NCBI RefSeq assembly: GCF_003254395.2
Contig: NC_037648.1
Coordinates: 14,694,330 to 14,758,329 of the forward strand
DNA from: Apis mellifera
Taxonomy: Eukaryota > Arthropoda > Insecta > Hymenoptera > Apidae
Length of the DNA stretch: 64,000 bases
Direction of reading: 5' to 3'
A program made the position numbers and the translations under genes. Below, piece by piece: positions 58,224-64,000 of this stretch. How positions within the stretch are numbered: position 1 is the stretch's first letter; each line of letters opens with the position of its first letter. The notes below the pieces were generated by a model, which did no database searches, had not been told where the DNA came from, and worked only from the letters and a program-made list of their open reading frames with translations.

Positions 58224-58231
58224 TTCCCACG
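58224..58231 (-). promoter_or_regulatory. candidate Su(H) site
   Basis: TTCCCACG on the plus strand is CGTGGGAA on the fng strand, a full match to the Su(H)/CSL consensus. Eight-base matches occur by chance in 64 kb, so this is only suggestive. Confidence 0.2.
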
Positions 58232-61200
58232 TTCGTAACGCGTCGCGGCTCCGCTCGTCGTGATTTCCGCGAGATTTCGACCGACCCCCTCCGTGTCTTT
58301 CTCTTTCGTGTTAATTAATCGAAGGAAGTCCTGTGCAACGACCGTTCGCGGCTCTTCCTGTCCACGACCGACTTGGTTCAAGAATAGTAAAAGAATTAGG
58401 AAAATATGACGACTCGAAGATTCTCAAGAATAAAATTTGTAAAATGAAACGCGAGGAAATTTTCGAAAATTGGAGGAAGAATTGGAATTTGAAAAAAATG
58501 CAATAGCTGAGGAGTGAAATTTAGTAAAAAAAAATTTTCGATCCGAAAATTGCCAAAAAATCGAACTTTGCAAAAAAGAGATGAAATTTTCAAAGGCGAA
58601 AATGTGACGAATTAAAATTTTCAAAATCGAAAATGCAACAATTATTAAAAATCGAAATTTAAAAAGCAAAATAGAAAGATTCGAAGATAAGTAAATTATT
58701 GAAATTGCAGATTGGAAAATAAGATTAACAAATCGAAAATGCAATATAAAAATGCAATTCAATTCGAAAATTCATCTCCAAATGTAGAAATGTAATTTGG
58801 ATAATGTGTGCTTTCGACGAAAATCGAATCAGCCAATTTTCTGAATTTCGCGCCAATATTCTTATTATCTCCAGGGAACGATATATCATAGTTAGAATTT
58901 CGATAGATAATTAACCTAACATAATTTCCCTAGAATTCCTCTTCACAGATAAAATCGAATTTTATTTAAATTCCACGTTTCTTTTTATGTATAAATCCCA
59001 CTTTATTTCAAACATCAATCTATCTATTACCAACAAATTCCATTAAAAATTTTCTCGACAAACTAATAAATATAATACTAGTAAATTCTATAGAGGTTAT
59101 ACGCTCGATCAAATACGCTTCGTTTAATTATCCTTGGTCAAAAGTTGGCGCAATGCCGGAGGAGTTTTATGGGCAGTCCCCTCCACTGTCCTCACGCTCA
59201 TTAAACGCCGCCTTAATTTCGTTGGCCATGGGACAGGACGGTAGGCGAAGCGAAATTATCCTCGGACAAGCGTATATATCTGGAGGCGATGCGACTCTAA
59301 TTAAATCCGTCGCGCATCGTGTGTGGAGGACGAAGGAGACACAACGAGGTCGAATTGAAGGAGAAGAAAAAAGGTGTCCATTGTATCTCGACGAACGCGT
59401 GTCCCGACGAAGAAAAAGCGATTCGCCTGTTTTCGATTCTATGGAGAAACGGAGGAGCGAGAAAATTGCTTTGGTTATGGTTAATAGCAACGTGTCAGAG
59501 GAATCGCGCGGTTGGTTATCTTTGAATAGAGTCCATTCTTTCTTTCCTTTTTCTTAAGCATAAAATAAAATTTTATCAATTCTAAGATATCGTAAAAATG
59601 ACGGATAAATTTTACTCGTAATTGAATATAAGATCTCCATCAACGAGTTTCATTTTCAGTTAAGTGAATATCCATTGTGCGATAATATACCGTTGAACTC
59701 GCTTCTCCATTTATTTGTTTTATTTTATGCAGTACAATAACTTTATTGGCACTTATATTCTTAATTCAATAATTTTTACATTTTATATTTAAACAAAGAT
59801 TGATATTGCTGTGTATTCCAGAAACATTTATTGATATTTTGTCAACGACAATCGAAGTTGTCATTTCCATAATATACGATATGTTAGTATTCGTATATAT
59901 AAAGCATGACCGATTGTATTTCTGGTAAAGAAGAGACCTGCACCTTAATATACCATTAGAGTGCGACAAATATGAACTTTTACACAGATGGTATACCGAA
60001 ACAAATATGTGACGAATACACAGTTTCCAATAATTGGAATTGACGATGGTGGGGATATCGACCTTGAATGACAGAATATCTCGACATAAGTGATATAAAG
60101 AAGGGTATGTTGGACGAAAATAATAATCGAACGATCGTGTAGAACGAAAGAGGAAGGCAGCGGTGGTTTGAGTGGCGAGCTCAGAGGCTAATTAATAGTT
60201 CCGGGAACGGGCAAGAGGTGAGGAGAAAGGATCGCAGGATTGCGAGTGGGGAGAGGGAGAGAAAGAGGGGCGAAGGACGGAATGCGGGACATGTGGCGCG
60301 CATCCGCGTGCCTCCGGCCTGCGAACAGGGTGCGATTTTCTGGTGAATGCGGGAATAGGTGTTAGAGGCCAAAGCCGTAATCGTTACATCTATCGTATTC
60401 TAGTAAAATTTTTGATATTTTATTCGAAGACGAATGATAATTAATCTTAATTTTAAGTAAAACGATAATACTTGGACAAAAATGAAGAAAATATTTTTGC
60501 TGATGTAAGGGTGAAAGTCCATTTGAGAATAAATGTTATTAATTATATACATAATTCTACTAAAACGATAAGATTGAAACTACTTGAGGATAAAAGATAC
60601 TTACAGAATTTTACAAATAAATAAAATTTAATTTTGTAAAATTGATATTGATCTAAAAAATAATCAAAAAGGGATATAGATATAAATTGCAATTAAATTG
60701 GATGTTTCTCTTTCGATCTTGGAATAATCAGTTTGGAAGAGACGCGGCAAGAATTCATCGTTTAGATGCTTGGCGATCTCTTGCCCGGACATGGGTGTAT
60801 GGTTTGTTTGCTCGGCTTTTTGCCCCGGTATAATAGGAAAACCGCAGAGTGATGTTCCCTCGGGAATCACTCACGCCGGCTGCAGTCCTTATAATGCAAG
60901 ATCAAGGTCAATCTCAAGTACGTCTTGCAATCTGTTAATTGATTAATCTCATTTATCCAAATGATTTTTTTTAAATTAAATAAAACAATATTTTCCAAAG
61001 CAACTTTCACAAGAATTGTAAATCTGCAATTAGATATTATTACTTCTTCATTTTCTTTTTCTTCACAAATATAGCTTTATGAATAATGCATTACTTTTTT
61101 GAATGTAGAAATAAAAAGATTTATTTAACCAATGATTACTATCATTCGAAATCAATGTTACCATATTGATTTTATTGAAAATAAAATTAAAAATAAAAAT

Positions 61201-64000
61201 TCTTTCTTTTCTTGCAATTTAACAAATTAATCGACCTCTTGAACTTATTCCAATATCTCCATTCCAAGATATCATTCGTTCCAAATGTCACGATAAGGAT
61301 AATCTTTATCTTTTAATTATTGGTATGATTATTCAATAAGACTAGATTTTAATGAAACGTTTCCCGTTTCAATTCGATATCTGTCTTTCACTCGCACCTT
61401 CCTTTTCCATTTGCGGAATGATTAATACGGGCAGTAAAGGACCGAGAATTCGCTGGTTTCCTACTGCGACCACCTACGGTTCCCCTTTTTTCCTGCATCC
61501 TGCGCCATCCAAGGCCACTTCATCTTCCTTTTCGACGTGCCACTATTTTGTTTCCTGTCTTCCGTAGCACGCTTCCGTTCATTTTCAGTGCTTTTTACTT
61601 GGAATTGCATTTTTCGAATATTATCAGTGGAATTATTTTAAGGATATTGACAGAGATTTAGAACTTTGGAAGACTTATGTGGTAGTTTAGAAATAGTTAC
61701 ACTCAAGTATTCATTCGTGAAAAATATTCTCTGAAAAATTTAAAAAATTTTTATTTTCAATTATATTTGCATATTTAAATCTTTATAATTCATAAATTCG
61801 TACACGATCAATAATATTATTCGACGATAATAACTGAATTCAAACCAATTTTTTTAAAAAATATAAATATTGATAATATTTTAAAAAGATTAAACTGGAC
61901 TAAAAATAAAATTATTAAAATTAAAAAATTGTATCGTTAATATTATCAATCTAACCTCTAAGTTAACCTATGATAAGTATAAAAATTTGTTTGTGAACTG
62001 CACATCACTATCACAATGATAATAATCATTTTACACATTTATGTATTATTTATTAGATTATCGTGTATAGAAGTAATATTTTTATACAAAAGAAATTAAC
62101 CTAAAAAAAGAATTGATTAGCAATTCAATAAATATCACTTATAAACTTTTGGCACATGCGCATAAAAATATTCATCACTGTTATAGGTTAAGTTAAGTAA
62201 ATCCGTTTTTTTCAATTCATTTCGATCCATTCTCGCTTATATACTTTCCTCGTTCGAAAGATTCCTCCCCGTTATTTTATTCTTCATTAATTCTCTTTTC
62301 GCTTCGACATAAAAGAAAAAGAGAGGAAGAAAAAAAAAAGGAGCACGCAGCTTGTCACGGCCTCTGTTGATTAATTAATACGCGACCGATTACCGATTCG
62401 ACGTGCTATTAGCAGTAAATCCCGCATCAGTCCCTATTATCGGGGTCCGGCTGATGTACGATCGGCCCGCTCGTTTAAACGATCGAAACAGGGTCCAGGG
62501 ACGGAAATCCGAACTAGTCGACACTCTATGTTACGACACAACTCTGATATATCTGTTAATTAGTTCTAAGATCAGCCACCGATTTATACCGTATTTCTTC
62601 ACTTTCGAATACCATATATATATTCCCGAGAAATCGAAATGTTATCTTCGAAAAAGATATTAACGAGCCACGTGATGTGGAAAGATCGATGAAAGATTAT
62701 ATTTTGTTGAAAAGCATTGAAATTTTTTTACTTTTTTTTGGTAATAAAATTTTATTTGGAGATACATATGTAATGAATAAATTTTTTTAAATAAAATTCG
62801 ATACGACATTCGAATCGAAAATTAGAAATTCTAATGGCGGGATGAAATAAATTTTTAATGGAATAAAAATCGTTTTGGATTTTATTGTTTTGCAATTATT
62901 TTTGTGCAAATTCAAAATGACTGTGCATATTAATGATGATAACTCGTATGCAAATGGATACTATATATTTTTTGGAAAAAAAATTTGATACTATAAGATA
63001 CAAAATTTTTATAACAAATATCTTTATTCTTGTCGAATATTGTTAAAGCAAAAATAAAAGCTTGTAATAAAAATTAAGTATAAACAAATACGATTACTTC
63101 AGAATGAATAAAACTGAATATTCTCATTGATATCTTACATATAATAATGAATAAAAATAAAATAAAATAAAATCTCGACTATTCTAGTTTTTTTCTTCTG
63201 CACGAAATTGCATAAATTGCATTAAATATTCCAATCAGAAAAACGGATCGTAAAGCGATACTACGAATATTCTAAAAAACTCGAAATTATTTCGCAACAT
63301 TTTGCAACATCAATATTAAGATTCCGCTTCCGGTTTTATACGATTGCTATTATGCTCAATATATAATTATCGACTATAAGCACAATCTTCCAGTCATTTC
63401 GTAATGCTGTGTTCACTATACATTTCATTTCTCATAGAAATCAATCTGAATTGCCAGTCAATACAGAATCTGAATTGAATTTATCGTATAATTAAATCGA
63501 CGGACTAGAAAGTAGATTTCGATCCAGAAGTCGTTGTTGTGGGGCACATAGAGGAAAATTGGCCCCAGCAGCCAACAATGGGACAGTATAGAATCGCGGA
63601 AAGAAATGTAGGAACGTAATTATTACTCATGGCTCAGGTCGTTAACCGAGAGCAATAAACCCGGTTGCAGCTAATGCACCGGTGTAATTCCCCGGCTGTT
63701 GCATTGGTTGGTAATTCAACTGGCAAAAACCAACGATTCCACCGATATGGATAATAATAAGGTCTTGGTAAGAAGCTTTTGCGGCAAGAAGAATACGTAC
63801 ACGCGGTCAAAGTGATCGCCACACCAATTTTAGTAATGAAAAGTTTGATTTTTTCAGTGGAATACTATTCGTGTATTGTGGAACTTTCATTATTTTGATT
63901 TAGAATATATACAAATAAACTGAGAACTTTCATTACTTGGAAATACGAATTCCTAAAATTATGTCTGTAAAAGCTTATTTTTTTCTTCTTCTAAATATCT

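Larger units (their letters stand above)
48018..64000 (-). other. probable upstream fng intron, extends beyond window
   Basis: No exon for the missing Fringe segments (WFFTDTDD, CHFDDDN, WYLGKP) could be found on the minus strand here, so the next exon is probably beyond base 64000. The stretch is mostly AT-rich. It has islands of higher GC at 49430-49690, 52200-52580, 53045-53400, 55020-55540, 57300-57600, 57940-58380, 59150-59540, 60120-60370, 60670-60900, 61370-61570, 62340-62560 and 63500-63830. None gives a recognisable protein. It could instead hold the 5' UTR or an alternative promoter of fng. Confidence 0.6.

Noticed and set aside
57935..58381. 148-codon open frame on the minus strand
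   Set aside because: No family resemblance, and an overlapping open frame on the other strand; a GC-rich module lengthens frames in all phases.
59153..59557. 134-codon open frame on the plus strand, with a 107-codon frame opposite
   Set aside because: Both strands are open over the same GC-rich block. Neither looks like a protein family, so it is more likely non-coding DNA.
60664..60870. 68-codon minus-strand frame of protein-like composition
   Set aside because: It is short, unrecognised and has no splice evidence. It was considered as a transposase remnant, but no catalytic motif or terminal repeats were found.

Overview
The window looks like a nuclear genomic segment of a hymenopteran insect, most likely a honey bee (Apis). 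It is strongly AT-rich, broken by short CpG-rich islands, and has very long (GA)n and (TC)n arrays, many homopolymer tracts and scattered TTAGG-type words. The species call is an inference from composition and from the bee-like exon and intron sizes. I see no bacterial or viral genes, no tRNA or rRNA and no intact transposon.

Only one protein-coding gene is well supported. It is the 3' half of fringe (fng), on the minus strand. Fringe is the Golgi beta-1,3-N-acetylglucosaminyltransferase (family GT31) that extends O-fucose on Notch EGF repeats. Four coding exons can be placed to the base: 47932-48017, 36887-37052, 34625-34710 and 33193-33250, in order of translation. Each internal boundary has a consensus splice site, all phases agree, and together they encode 131 C-terminal residues plus TGA. 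The exons for the N-terminal membrane anchor, the first part of the catalytic domain and the metal-binding DDD motif were not found between 48018 and 64000, so they should lie to the right, behind an intron of at least 16 kb.

Layout: 1-33080 is a gene desert downstream of fng, with tandem duplications (9731-10119, 12716-13075, 25620-26525), a polypurine minisatellite beside CpG-rich DNA (17300-18300), a 260-bp CA/GA array (20802-21063) and a 1.5-kb inverted pair of tandem arrays (23640-25113). 33193-48017 holds the fng exons. Their introns carry a GGAATTG-rich array (35815-36735), a (TC)n array followed by a 194-bp-period array (38679-39990), a GC-rich island with a long perfect palindrome (40300-40640) and a possible poison exon (44060-44149). 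48018-64000 is AT-rich sequence, probably fng intron, with islands of higher GC, a miRNA-like hairpin near 55490 and a few candidate regulatory motifs.

The most unusual features are the inverted tandem arrays at 23640-25113, which could fold into a long hairpin RNA; the recurrence of tandem duplications with a period near 190-195 bp, close to a nucleosome repeat; and the clustered repeats and GC island in the 10.9-kb fng intron, which may be regulatory. These interpretations are inferences; the repeats themselves can be read directly.
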